Of a stretch of 64,000 nucleotides of DNA, positions 36,301 to 50,300 are shown one piece after another. Source of the DNA: Brachyhypopomus gauderio. Its lineage: Eukaryota; Chordata; Actinopteri; Gymnotiformes; Hypopomidae. The position numbers and the translations under genes were made by a program. The stretch covers positions 10,461,873-10,525,872 of the forward strand of contig NC_135222.1 in assembly GCF_052324685.1 (NCBI RefSeq), written 5' to 3'. Under the pieces are notes generated by a model, which had not been told where the DNA came from, searched no databases, and was given only the letters and a program-made list of their open reading frames with translations. Position 1 is the stretch's first letter, and each line of letters starts with the position of its first letter.

Positions 36301-37697
36301 GATTTGCATGATAAAAAGCCAAGAAAAGAACACTGAGTGAAAAGGCATTAAATATATTCAACTTCTGGCTGGCCATCTGGCAACTTGGGAATAATCATTT
36401 TGTTTAGCCATAAGAATTCAGCATGAGGCCATTTCTGAAAAGAGGTGACAAATTAAACATAGCTCTTTCTGAAGAACTCATTGCCATCTTTTGCTCCAAG
36501 AGGTATATACTGTTTTCACCTATTTTGATAGGTAATAATGACCCCAAGGAAATTCTTGTTATGGTTTCTGACCTGTCCAAGTTTCAAAATGTCCGAACCA
36601 CAACACAGTCAGGACCACTGTGAACTCAGAAGTGTCAAAGAAGAACACTTTGTGAATCAAAATAGTGAAAGAAGAACCAGAAAAAGACGAGCACATGAAA
36701 CAAGTCATGTAGTTTAATTGATGAAAGCCCATCATATGGCTGGGATCCATTCATGTTCTCAGATGTTGAAACCCACTGTCACACAGCCACATTTACATCA
36801 ATTGGAAGGAAAACACAAGTTGAAGGCACATGGGGAGCTGGCATTGGCCAGGCCAGTACACAGACACAGGTTAAGGTACACGCCCTGCCATCACAAGCAG
36901 GTTCAATTCTTTGTATCCAGGGTAGCCAGGTACACAAACGGAGTGTTTGCCTCTTAAACGCTCATGACCGATTCAGTCCAGAGGATTTGGGATGAGGTTT
37001 CAGGCGACGCTGCTGCAGGCCCCTGAGAACGCATCTATTCTACATGAATGCAGCCACAAGCAAGAGAGCTCTCGCTGTCCCAAATCTCCCCTCAAGACGC
37101 AGAGCACAGGCTGTAACAGACCAAGGCACTTTTTTCAATGACTGGAAAGACTAATTAAAAAGTTTTCTAAAATTAGGCAGGGGCCGATTCCACCCTTTTT
37201 GGCTCGAGTTGCAGAAACTACAGGAAGAACAGCAGCAGGAATGGAAGGTATCGTCACAATTATTTACTGCTCGTTGTTCAAATGTGCCACAACCTGCCAT
37301 AAGATTTTGGGGTTGGGAAAAGAAAGAAAAAAAAAAAAAAAAAAAAACTAGCCATACCCTCAAACATATAATTCAATCTGTATATAGAGGCCTAATTCAA
37401 GCAGTTAAGGTTTATCCAAATGCTAAGTGCGTGGAAAATAAGGGTGATTTATATAGGAGTAAAAAAATAAAAGCATTAGGAAATGTACACTGTGTTAATA
37501 TAGATTTATATGAAGATAGATGTGAAGGGGAGCAGGGGCGAGGGAGATGCGTCAACGGGTCACATGGACCATCAGGAGTGCTTAGGGGACGCACAGCGAA
37601 AGGGTATACATGTCTCAGTATGCTTTCAGAGAGCAGAAAAACTGCTTGACCAGATGATGCTTCTGCTAACAGGCTCAACAGGATACCTTTGGCACAA
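33373..37697. other. Convergent intergenic region between the GTPase gene and ap2a1
   Basis: GTPase 3' UTR sequence with AATAAA at 33729 and 33898 lies at the left; a short acatttacattta fragment near 33760 looks like a SINE/LINE tail. At the right the ap2a1 3' UTR extends down from 37697, perhaps to the minus-strand ATTAAA at 36713-36718. A 25-odd A run lies at 37327-37347. Nothing coding is recognised between. Open frames of 60-146 codons have no family resemblance. Confidence 0.45.
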
Positions 37698-38290
37698 TCA
37701 GAACTGTTCTGAGAGCAGGTCACAGACCCTTTGAGACACAGTATCTCGACTGGTCCTCACTGTAAGTCGGTACATCTAGAGGGAAGAAAGGATAAAGAAG
37801 TAGTTGGGGGGTGTTCAGTTATACAGGAATTAATGCTCTGTAATTTGGAGGAAAGAATAATTGGAATTATTTTAACATATTCTGCTTTCACAATAAGCTT
37901 TAGAACATTAAAAGCGTGGGAGCCCCTAATGTGACATGGCTAAAACTGGACTATGATTTTATGAATATTTTAATTATTTTGAGAATGTTGTCAAATGCAA
38001 TTACATTTTGTAGCCTTTTGGAATAACTACTAGAATAGTCAATATTATGATTAAAAAGTTGACACTGCACAACCCTTCAGTGCATGAGTATATAATGTGC
38101 TGCATGAATTTATACGCCGTTTTACAGTGCAGCGTACCTGTGCTTGTGTGTTGGGCTCTAGTCTCAATAGGCAGCCGACCTGTATAGTTTTGGTGTGGAT
38201 CACACCAGCACCCACAAAGTTGGATGGATTTGGATCTACTCCATCCAGCAGTGCTGTTCCAAATCCAATGATCTGTCACCACCACCACCC

Positions 38291-38375
<85 letters not shown>

Positions 38376-41300
38376 TTCCCCCACCAAGAAAATACCATTA
38401 ACTGAACATTAACTGACTCTTGCAAGAAAATCAATAGAATGTGTTTAAAGCATGCATATGAAAAGGATCAATGACTTTTGTCCATGTGTGGACAGATCAA
38501 TTACCATTAATTAAACCTCATATTGGTTATGCATCTGCAGTTACCTTAGCTTTTGTAATCTCTGTGTCCATGGAATGCTTAGCTTTGAAGATCTTTTGCA
38601 CCTCTTGCTGGGGACTGATAGTAAATAAATGAAGATACACTTTACAAACTATCCCATGCATTACCTAAATTAGTAAAATGTGTAATAAGGAAGACATTGT
38701 GTAAATGGAAAAAGACAAAAGTAGCATAAACATTGAAAAAGCAGAAACATTCTTATTCCTGCTATATGCTACAAAATACTGAATTCAAAATGAAAACGCA
38801 AACTTACAGCAATGGTAGGGAATATCCCATTTATCTCCAGGCACGAATGAAATAAACAGTAATGAAATATTAGCACTATTACTGTTCAGTCAATCCATTA
38901 TGACTGAGATTAAATATTCTGACAAATAACCTTAAAGTAGGGGACTTAAAACATCAGGATATCTGCAGATGCACTGTATTGTAAACTAGCTTGCAACCAC
39001 TGAAATCACACTTCATATTAAATCACATGTCATATTAAATGCATTACATACCAATACATTTAAAACAAAAAACACAATCAAAAAGACAAACAGTAAAAAT
39101 CTAGTGGGCTGTGACGGCTGCTTACGCGCCAAGCTGCTTCCAGCGCTGAAAGAACTCTTGCGACGTCATCTCTGTAGGCTGGAAGAACTTGTTGAGGGTG
39201 ACAGGGAGCCTAATAGAGATATTCTGCATACTACCTCCATACCTGCAGAGTACACTTCACTTTAGATCTAGGGTTAGGGTCAATTGCTGTTAAACATATT
39301 ATCTCTCTCCCTTACCCTCCTATGACATATGCATACATAAAATATCCGTTGTGGGTCACAAGGTGTGAGCAACATTACGAAGTAGCAAACAAACACCCAC
39401 CTGAAATGAACACTCAGCACAGGTGCTTCCACAAAGTCAGACAGGCACTCAATATTGAACACCTGCTGAAGCTGGGCACCCCCGTCTACTACAGGCTCTG
39501 GAGGTTTGGTGTGAATGTTCAGCTGTGGAGGAGCCATTAAGGACACAATGGACGCAGTATTTACAAAAAAAGTGAATGGACACAGGCACAAGGAGCAAGA
39601 CCTTGGACAGTCTAATAATTAACGTGTTTGCATTGGCTGCAGTAAAGATACTGGGATAAATAAATAAATACACATATACATACACACACACACATATATG
39701 TATATATATAAAACTCTGCTCATAACACGAGCAGGTAGATAGATGGACAGCTTTACTGAAGTGACAACCTTTAATAAAGTTTTCACTAGCATCTGTGAAC
39801 CACAGATATTCTTAAACAGAGGACCGATTTCTCATAATTTAAAAACGTTTATAATTTTACTAGGGACACTTAATGGGTGGCACAGTTCTGTTAAAGAACC
39901 TTCCAAAAGGATATGAGTGTTAAGGGAATCTTGACAGACCACAGAGGCAGAGAAATTCATGAACTGTGTGGTGGTTTTGTTTCCATAGAACACGTACATG
40001 CGACCTGCAGCAAACAGGGTGAGGGTAGAGGTATTGTGTAGGTAGGGTGAGGGTAGAGGTAGGGTGGAGGTAGGGTGAGGGTAGAGGTACGGTGAGGGTA
40101 GAGGTAGTGTGGAGGTAGGGTGAGGGTAGAGGTAGGGTGGAGGTAGGGTGAGGGTAGAGGTAGGGTGGAGGTAGGGTGAGGGTACAGGTAGGGTGGAGGT
40201 AGGGTGAGGGTAGGGTGAGGGTAGAGGTAGGGTGAGGGTAGAGGTAGGGTGGAGGTAGGGTGAGGGTAGAGGTAGGGTGGAGGTAGGGTGAGGGTATAGG
40301 TAGGGTGGAGGTAGGGTGAGGGTAGAGGTAGTGTGGAGGTAGGGTGAGGGTAGAGGTAGAGTGAGGGTAGAGGTAGGTTGGAGGTAGAGTGAGGGTAGAG
40401 GTAGGGTGGAGGTAGAGGTAGTGTGGAGGTAGGGTGAGGGTAAAGGTAGGGTGAGGGTAGAGGTAGTGTGGAGGTAGGGTGAGGGTACAGGTAGGGTGGA
40501 GGTAGAGGTAGTGTGGAGGTAGGGTGAGGGTAAAGGTAGGGTGAGGGTAGAGGTAGTGTGGAGGTAGGGTGAGGTTAGAGGTAGGGTGGAGGTAGGGTGA
40601 GGGTACAGGTAGGGTGAGGGTACAGGTAGGGTGAGCGTAGAGGTAGGGTGGAGGTAGAGGTAGTGTGGAGGTAGGGTGAGGGTAGAGGTAGGGTGGAGGT
40701 AGGGTGAGGGTAGAGGTATTGTGTAGGTAGGGTGAGGGTAGAGGTAGGGTGGAGGTAGTGTGAGGGTAGAGGTAGGGTGGAGGTAGGGTGAGGGTAGAGG
40801 TATTGTGTAGGTAGGGTGAGGGTAGAGGTAGGGTGGAGGTAGGGTGAGGGTAGAGGTATTGTGTAGGTAGGGTGAGGGTACAGGTAGTGTGGAGGTAGGG
40901 TGAGGGTAGAGGTATTGTGTAGGTAGGGTGAGGGTACAGGTAGTGTGGAGGTAGGGTGAGGGTACAGGTAGTGTGGAGGTAGGGTGAGGGTAGAGGTAGG
41001 GTGGAAGTAGGGTGAGGGTAGAGGTAGGGTGGAGGTAGGGTGAGGGTAGAGGTAGGGTGGAGGTAGGGTGAGGGTAGAGGTAGGGTGGAGGTAGGGTGAG
41101 GGTAGAGGTAGGGTGAGGGTAGAGGTAGGGTGAGGGTAGAGGTAGGGTGGAGGTAGGGTGAGGGTAGAGGTAGGGTGAGGGTAGAGGTACGGTGAGGGTA
41201 GAGGTAGTGTGGAGGTAGGGTGAGGGTAGAGGTACGGTGAGGGTAGAGGTAGTGTGGAGGTAGGGTGAGGGTAGAGGTAGGGTGAGGGTAGAGGTAGGGT

Positions 41301-44259
41301 GGAGGTAGGGTGAGGGTAGAGGTAGGGTGGAGGTAGGGTGAGGGTATAGGTAGGGTGGAAGTAGGGTGAGGGTATAGGTAGGGTGGAGGTAGGGTGAGAG
41401 TACATGGGGACACAGGAGTCTGAAATCTGCTTTAAACTCAAACACATCCAGGTCAGACAGATATTGTTGAAGAACTTACCCAAGTTCTGTCTGAACTCAG
41501 ATTTTAGGCCTATCTGTAGAAGTTGGTTCTCATATAAGACTCCGTTGTTCTTACAAACAAACCTAAAGACAGACAACTACAGCAATTAGTACAATAATCT
41601 TCTGACATGTTACTTACCTTGCAAAGCTCAAATACACAAGTGTACACTTTGTCAAAGATTAAAAAAGCCCTAAAATACACACATTTAATAAAAGAAATCC
41701 AATAAACTGACAGTGTCTTTTGAAATTGCAGGATAAAACCCAGATTGATTCTGGGCTGGCAAAAATCGAAATGTTACCCTGATATACTGCCGGGCCAACA
41801 GTGCTTGGTCACCATCATCTACATTTTCTTTGTCCATTACTGTAAGAATTAGGTGAGGTCAGGACTTCAGCAGACCTTGAGAAGTTTTCTTCAATGATGG
41901 ATGTGGAAGGTGCAACAGGAAGGCTGTCTGACAATACGTCCACCAGCAGACTGGCTGCGTTGGGGGCAGCAGGGGGGCTGACTGAGTTCAGAGCTGTGGT
42001 GTGACCCAGAAGATCTGAGGAGGGGGATGTAGCAACCTGCAAGAGGGAGGAGGAGATGAGCTACGTCATATGTAAAGGCTCCATCACGGAGGACACAAAA
42101 CAAATGCCACGTCATGCTGTTTATATGCAAACAAAAACAGAGAAGCAGTTCCACACATACAAGATATCATATAATAATATATTCATATAATAAAAGCCAA
42201 ACAATGAAAATTAAACCACACCCATTTACATCTCATGCAATTGAAATGAGTGATGGTGTGATATGAAGGTGTGGTATGATGTCACATTCAAATATTTTGT
42301 AAAATTCAGGTTAACAAACAAGAAATAGGCATTAAAAATCAAATATTAAAATGAATAATATGATGCCTTAACATATATTCTGTCTATTATGAATGTCATG
42401 AGAACTGAAGTCGACGATAAAATTCTGAGAACATGTTGATGTTGAACATGTTTTTCGAAGGTACTAAAAGTACTGTCATAGGGACTGGGGCTACAGAGGG
42501 CATCATCATAACCCCACAAATGTAGTCAGACATGAAAATGTGATGGGACAGATGAGGAAGATATCAACAACACGGAATAGCATGCCAAGAGCAACAGGTT
42601 TGTAGCAGAAAAACATGTCAAAATCATGCATCCATTTGAGTGGGATGATCACGCAATATGACAATGCCAGAATGCAAATGGTTTCACAGAGCAAAAGAAG
42701 GAAACACCTCAAACTTATCCAGAGACAAACATCCAGCTCGACACACAGAAAACACAGTGAATGAGTTTCAGTAGTTCACTTTATATCAACATATTAAAGA
42801 GTTCACATCCTGAAACATTGCCACTATTGTTGTTGTGCAATATACTATTTACTGAAACTGTAAATAGAAAATATATAAATCTGAATGCTTATGGTTCATT
42901 GGTTCATTTGATCATGTTGAAGTCAGAAGCTCAGATTCTGGTCACTTGACAATTTACTGAAATATCCAGTCCAGGGGTCCCTAAACTTTGGCTTGCAGCA
43001 ATTGGTATGCACACCAGTTTTAAAGCAGCATTATGAGGAAGCTAGAAAGCAGTTTGTCATGCAACCCAATGAAACCCACGACCACGCAGGGACCTGGAGG
43101 AAGGTGGGCGCAGGCGCTGAAGTGGGAGAGCTGTAGGCCTGCGGTGACAACGGGGAGAGGGGGTGTGTGCAGAATGGAAAAGGTAGAAATGGGGCGTGGC
43201 CTGTTGGTTGGGGGAGGGGCTGCGGCCAATAGATCACAAGCCATAGAGGGAGGCGAGTGCTGAAGAACACAAGAGAGAAAAAAGCAAAGAAGGAAAATGT
43301 GAAAAGTTCAGACTTAGAAAAGGGGGGCGAGAAGCAAAGAACATGTACCGATTATCAGAGCAAAACAACAACAACAACAAAATCCCATCAATATTTAGTT
43401 AGTAAGCCTGAGATGTGAGAGCACACCTTGACATTAGTGTTGGCGGCGGGATGACCGCTGCTCCCATTGACGTTGGCGCTGCGCTCCTTGCGAATGTCGT
43501 CTATGTCAGGCACAGCTCCAGAACCCTTCTTCTTCTTCAGCTTGGCCAGGATGGAGGACTCTCTCTCAGGGAAAGGTGGCATCTCCTCCAATACTGTGGC
43601 CTTTAGGACCACAAATCATAAAACCGACACACACAATACGCGACTTAGATTTAGTACAATGTTCTAAGAATAAGAACATTGCAGCTTCAAAGCACACCGC
43701 AGAGGCTAATCCTCTTGATAAAATCCATTTGAGGTTTTTATATCATCACAGTTTCCCACATCCAACCACTAGGATCAGTTGGAAAGAACCACCAGGGTAA
43801 AGCAGGACAAACCAGTCCCCTCTTGATGGCTCCCATTGCTGAGATTCAGGCACTCTACCATAATCCAACCCAGATCCAAACCAGAGAACTGCGTGCTAAA
43901 ATAACCTATACATGTTATATGCTGAAGTATATATGCTTATACTGGCTGTGTCATTTCTAATGTCCTGCTGAGCCGTCTCTGGGGTGGCCCCCATGGTTGG
44001 GGCAGAAGAGTCCGTGTAGACGCTGTACCAGTATGTCTGTGCTAGCGATGCTGCTGAGACGCAGGTACTCCACAGCGCGCTGCTGCAGCTCCACGTCTGC
44101 GTTGCGCAGCTGGCTGTCCGCCCGCAGCACTTCCTGGATGGTGCCCTTGGCCTCCGGGAAGAGGTTGATGAACTTGACGTAAGCGGAGAGCAGCAGCGCC
44201 CGCGTGGGCACCGAACACAGGTGGAACTTGGAATGGAGCAGGTTAAACTGTATAAGCGG

Positions 44260-44354
<95 letters not shown>

Positions 44355-47300
44355 TTAACTGATTCATTTCAGCACGGTCACTTTAAATTATCTGTACTAG
44401 GAGACAAACAATAATTGGGAGAAGTGAATGAAGCTTTGAGTACAACAAACACCTTTGTAGCTTAATTCTAGATTCTGCCCACAGCAATATTGGATTGGTA
44501 GAAATGTGGACCACATGAAGAATAAATCCCATCAAACATGGCTTTCAATATTTGTGAGAAATGTGTGAATGAAGCAGCCCATTTGCTTCCAGAGCATGAG
44601 GAAAAGCAAGAATATGTCAACACTGACAAAAAGCACAGTGGACTCGGTAGGATCTCTCATTTTGCTCGCTCATTCTTGCACACAGTCTTCATACTTTTCT
44701 CAGTTTTTGTTCCAATGCACAAGTCCACTCCAGCCAAACAAATCTAACACATGCATGCGACATGAGTCATACCTGAAATGTCACATTTGTTTGGTGAAAT
44801 AATGTTTCTGTGATGTTGCATGAGGTTGCTCTAGTCTCCAAACGGGCAGCTCTCTGGCACAGCAACTACTTTGTATGTTCAGAACTACTGGAGCACAACG
44901 CTGACGTATGAACTACGTACCTAGAGCGTGGGTCTCCTGCGATAAGGTTGCCGAACTCGCCTAAAATGTAGCCTCCCACCTTCACCAGGTTTTCATGACA
45001 GGCAGGTGCCTGGAGGGCCTGAGGGAGAGAAAGGACAGATTAAACACATCCCATCAGAACTCCACATTTCCACAAGACAGCCACATTCCTCAATAGAGAG
45101 ATGAGGAATCAGGAATGAACAGAAGGGTTTTAAGCAGTGCCTTAAAAAGTGTTTACACAATTTTGCAACCATAAAATAAGCTCTTTCGTTTCATTTAGCG
45201 GACATAAATTGTTCAGTTGTTTTGCCATGAATCTCAGTAGTTTGGTAATAAATAAACAAGACTGAGGTCGATATTTGGCATCAAACTAATTGTATTTAAA
45301 TGTCATCGTAAACATTCATATTTGTATTTAACATAAAGAAACAACCCCTGAAAAGTCCTGAATATTAAAACAGGGTGCAGCCATGAAAAAGGAATCATAC
45401 CTCAAATACAGTTTTGGCAGCGTAGCCCTGAACGTCTTCTCGGTTGATGACTATCTGAATGACTCTGTACCACACCTCCTCACTCACGTGGTCTCCAGCA
45501 ATGCGGATCAGATTTAGTGTGGTGTCGACGTACCAAGTATAGTCCACTGCATATTTCTCCGCAAGTATGGCCACTTTCAAGACCTTATGGAGAAAGTGGT
45601 TGTTGGGGAGCGGGAAAGAAAAAACATTTATGGCTAATTGAAATGTTGAGGAGGCCACTTGGAGCCACTTTTTTTTTACATTAATTACTTACACAGTCAA
45701 ATAGTCATAAGTAGCAATGGCTGCACTATTACGCTAATGCAAGCATTAGTGTACAACTACGGTGTAGCCATGGTAGCCAGGTGTGTTTTGTTGCATTACC
45801 AAAATTGTCATTGCTTCACTTTCAAGCAAAGAGGTGGCCTGCTTATTAAATAATACTTTGCTCTTTAACCAACTGCTAGCAAAACTGTGCCACATGGTAG
45901 CTGTAATCACAGGCTGGGAATGCTTGTATGAAGCTGAGATGAATGATAAACATCAGAAGAGGGTTACAACACTGCTCTCCCCTGGCAAACAATTTATTTT
46001 CGTGAACAAATAATGATATGCCATCACATTTCGCTTTTCCCCCAGAGCGACTTATGGGCTAATCGTGGTACCCATGCACAATTCAAATTCTTCCTGGTAT
46101 AGCTTTGGCATTTGGCCAAAGAAGGCAACAAACTCATGCGTCATGATCGGCGTAGCATGTCACCTCCGGTACCTGGTGCTGCCCACGACATAATTTAACT
46201 TCTTGGTAGTGAAATTATAAACATACAAACACTTGGCTCTTATAGCCATTGTGAGAAAAGTTCAGTGTTTTTCCAAGTCAAATATTTATTTGTAATGAGC
46301 TCCCTAGAGTTTATCAATCACTAGATACCTGTTATTCTGTTGGCTAGCTAGCAGCAATAGTTTACTTTACAATAGATTAATTTACTCAGCTCTCCAAGTA
46401 AAGATTTATATAATGCATTCAATTTGTGGCAAAGCATGTCCAATGTAATTTTTTTGCCCACAGAACAAACACCTGATGTAGCAGGTTGCTAACAAGATTC
46501 TGCTACATTTTCTTAAACTAATGCACCTTTAAAGTGAGCCAAATATTAATATTTAGAAAATAATTAATTAAAAATGGTATAATATATAAACTTAAACTTA
46601 AATGTAGTAATGATGAACTAATACCCAATGATTATTTAGTGTTAGAGAAAAAGGTAGTGGGAAGATGATGGCGATAAACTTACGATTTCTTCTCGGATTG
46701 AGTAGTCTGCGGTTTCTAGGTAACTGAGCATCTCTGCGACTATCTGTTTGGCATTGCTGCGGTCACACATGGCGTAGAGCAAGTCGACAGCACGTTGCCG
46801 CACGCTCACGTCCCGCTCCGTCTGCAGGATGCAAACACTCCCCAAAGTCAAGGCTCGGCATGCTGGAGATGTGCCGGGTCAGAACTGACAGCTGTCTACT
46901 AAGTGCATCATTAAACTGATCCTCAGTCCGGGTTCTCAGCACCTAATTCATTGCAGATCTGTGTATCTGCCATGCTCTTCCACCAATGGGTCAACTCATG
47001 ATGGGCTCAACAGAACGGCTGCAACATGCATGTTGGAGGAGGGTGGAAAACAGCGGTTCTGAGGACTTGGAGTGAGAATGACTGGCAGGTGCACTTCAAA
47101 GGGGGATGATTACCTTAAGAGCATTGATCACAGTCTCGATGTGTGTTTTGACAGCTTCGTGGGAGAACTCAGAGCTGGCGAGTGTGCACATGCTCTCTAG
47201 GGCAAGGTAGCGGAGGTTAGTCTCTCTGTGCTGCAAGAACTGACCCAACTGATTACACGCACGTACTAACAATGTGGGCTCACTGAGGGTTGGAGAGAGG

Positions 47301-50300
47301 GAGAGAGAGAGAAAGGGGGAGAGAGGGGAGACGGGGGGGGGGGGGGGGGGGGTTTGTTTAGAATTGGATAAACACATGATACAACTTGACAACAATAGAT
47401 GTAACTTGAGTACAATTTAGTCTGAACACAGCATATCTGAACATTCGAAACCTGTCATGATGGATGATGAGACTGATGGCCTCAAACAGCACAGCATTCT
47501 TGGCATTGGAGTGTTGCACTTTCTTGGACTTGGGAGGCTCTTGAGCCTTATTCAGAATGGTTTCCAGACATTCAGTTAGACGTCCACGAATGGCTGCATC
47601 TTCTGGAAAGGTGTCAGCGATAAAAGCATAGAAAAGCAAAGGTTAATGTTTGCTTGCATCTATTTAAATGAAAAAAAAAACCCCACATAACTACAACAGT
47701 AAGAAGTGTAGCCACAGGTAAATACATTTGGCTTGTAAGATGACCTATAGGCAATCTGCATGGGAAATTATGCACATTCTTCTGACACACTGAGAGTTCA
47801 TGCATATGCAGGAGTGTTGACAGTCCAACAACCGCACTATATACCACACATACAGAAATACTGGTATTCTTACACTTCATGGTTATTACTGCCCACTGCA
47901 TGGAAATAATATAAATCTAAATACAAAAAAAAATCTACAATCATCTTAATATTGAACTGGAATCTTTTAATGCAGCATATATGGGAATGAATACATAGCC
48001 AATTTTTTTTTAAATGGTGAAGAGAAAACTACGTTTATTAGTGTTTTACCACATTTTTACCATAGTCACTTTAACACACAAACATGAACTGCAGTGGTTT
48101 ATTTTGTAACTAATAGGGGGTGAAAATATTTTTCTTGTTTCTTTATGCACAGAATCTTGTAAAAGGCTCCATGACATCTCCCAGGACAAAGAGTCTACTT
48201 AATGATTCATTTCAACACTGTAATGAAAGAGCTGTCTGCAACTCCCCTAATAAATATCCAACTCGGCAGCACAATTAAGACCCAAGACAAATGATGTGGT
48301 GGAAGAAACGTTTGAGCCCATTAACAATGTTTCATATCATATATAAAGTATGAAGAAAGGAGAAAATGATGTGTATTATATACTCATCAATCTTTGCAAT
48401 AAGTATGTGCAAAAATATGTTTAGAGTATGATACCAAGACCCATACTTTGGTCAAAAACTTAAGAGATGATACCAAAAAACTTGAGAGATACCAATAAAG
48501 GTTCATACCACATACCCAGCATACAGGCCTCCAGTGCACTCATGTACAGCAATGTGCATGTAAACTACAGCATGCCTGATAGCCATAACACACACACACA
48601 TGCAGCCCCCCCACCTGGTGGTGGATAGCACTGCAGGAGGCGAAGGAGCTTGACTGACAGCCAAGGGGCAGCAACAAAATAATAGGTGTAGTCCTGCAGG
48701 TCTGTGGATGGGGATGTAACGATCTGACACAGAGAGAAGGGACACAACAAACAATCTTTACCAAATGGTGTCTATGAGTAATTTTATATTTCTAAAGAAA
48801 CATTGGTCAGTTGCCTTATATAGGCTTTAATGGTTTCTTATGTTTCAAATAAGAAACATAAGAAACCATAGTTTTCACATAGTCCATAGCACATTTAGCT
48901 TTAATTCATAGACTTTAGCTTCTCTCAAATCTCAAGAAAGATCTCAATCTAAAGATCTCAAATCATTACTCTGCATTTATAAATCACAAATCTCTGTATT
49001 TTGTATTCACTGGGGTACCCTTCTCTTTATATCTTGTTACAGATTTCAATGTTGGGATGACCAAAGCCCAAATGGGACAATTTGGTAGGTAATTTAGCTT
49101 ACAGATTTATCTAAAGTTATCCATACTAGCAAATTAGAAGGCAGCTCCTGTACAGTGTTGGAACACTTTGACTTTCTGTAAAATGTATATTGCGCACAAC
49201 ACTGGTATGTTCATTAAATTACACAAATTTGAGTTGAGTTGGGGCAGTCAGCTGAGAGTGGGGATTTTACCCTGCTGAGTCTGGCCACAGCCAGAGAAAC
49301 GGAGGTCTTGAAGTCATCCGGGTTCTTTTGAGCCAGAGTGATTATGAGACTCGTGGCAGCAGTAACCACCCCCTGTAATAGGTACATTAATACCATTACA
49401 TACACATTTGTTTTTTGGTTAAAAAAATGCCAATATCTAAGTATGGGATTACAACAAGGAAAATATGTATTTGAACACCCTGCGACTTTGCAAGTTCTCC
49501 CACTTGGAAATCACGGAGGGTCTGAAATCTGAAACAATCAAAAATAAAAAATCCGGAAATCATAATGTATGTTTTTTAATAATTTTTTGGGTGTTACTCA
49601 CAAATAAGATGACAATTTCAGACCCCTCCATGATATTTAAGTGTGAGAACTTGCAAAGTTGCAGGGTGTTCAAATATTTATTTTCCTCACTGTACACATT
49701 TTATAATTGGCTCATCATCAGCCCTTTTTCTACCAATGAGGAATGGGTTCTGTTCCAGGTTGTGCTCCTGAGAACCAGGCATTAAGGGTGAGAAGCTGAG
49801 CTAGAACACGACTGTACCAGGTGCTGGTCGTTGAGCAGATGCACCACGCGAGAGGTCCACTCCCCCATGGGGATCAGGTCTGGAGAAGTCCTGTTGAGAC
49901 GTAGTAAACACAGGGCTGCACTCTGCTTCACACTGTCCATTGTGTCCCTGTGAAATCCACAGTGAAGATATTATCTGGATGATTCTGATGTGCATAATTA
50001 AAAAAAATCACTGGATTAAAGAGGGACTAAGAATTGTGCCACGCTGGTGCCATCCAGGGATACTGGCCAGCAAATGTATACATGTAACAGGCTCCAAAGT
50101 TTGTCTCAAGACCCTCTACCTGTTGAATGCCAATTTATTAGCCATGGCCAGGTATAACTATCCTTCTTCAGAATGAAACTGTGACTGGCTTGACTAAGTT
50201 GGTTGGGCTAGTGTTAAGACTGGGAAGTGCCATGGTTTGGTGAATCAGTGCACCTCCATTACCTCCCAATCAGTAACACAAACACAGCATAGGACACACT

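Noticed and set aside
39890-39930. Ordinary GT donor GAAG|GTTCTT for ap2a1 exon 17
   Set aside because: It leaves phase 1 while exon 18 needs phase 0, or phase 1 only with the AC|AG reading. The AT-AC reading fits phase, alignment and branch point together.
39832-41445. Very long minus-strand frames (over 500 codons) rich in Pro, Ser, Thr, Leu and Tyr
   Set aside because: They are translations of the intronic minisatellite, open in all three minus frames because the unit lacks stop codons. They lie between proven exons of ap2a1.
42506-42712. Hydrophobic minus-strand frame that could suggest a membrane protein
   Set aside because: It lies in ap2a1 intron 14, lacks splice partners or family resemblance, and is short; hydrophobicity alone is not evidence.
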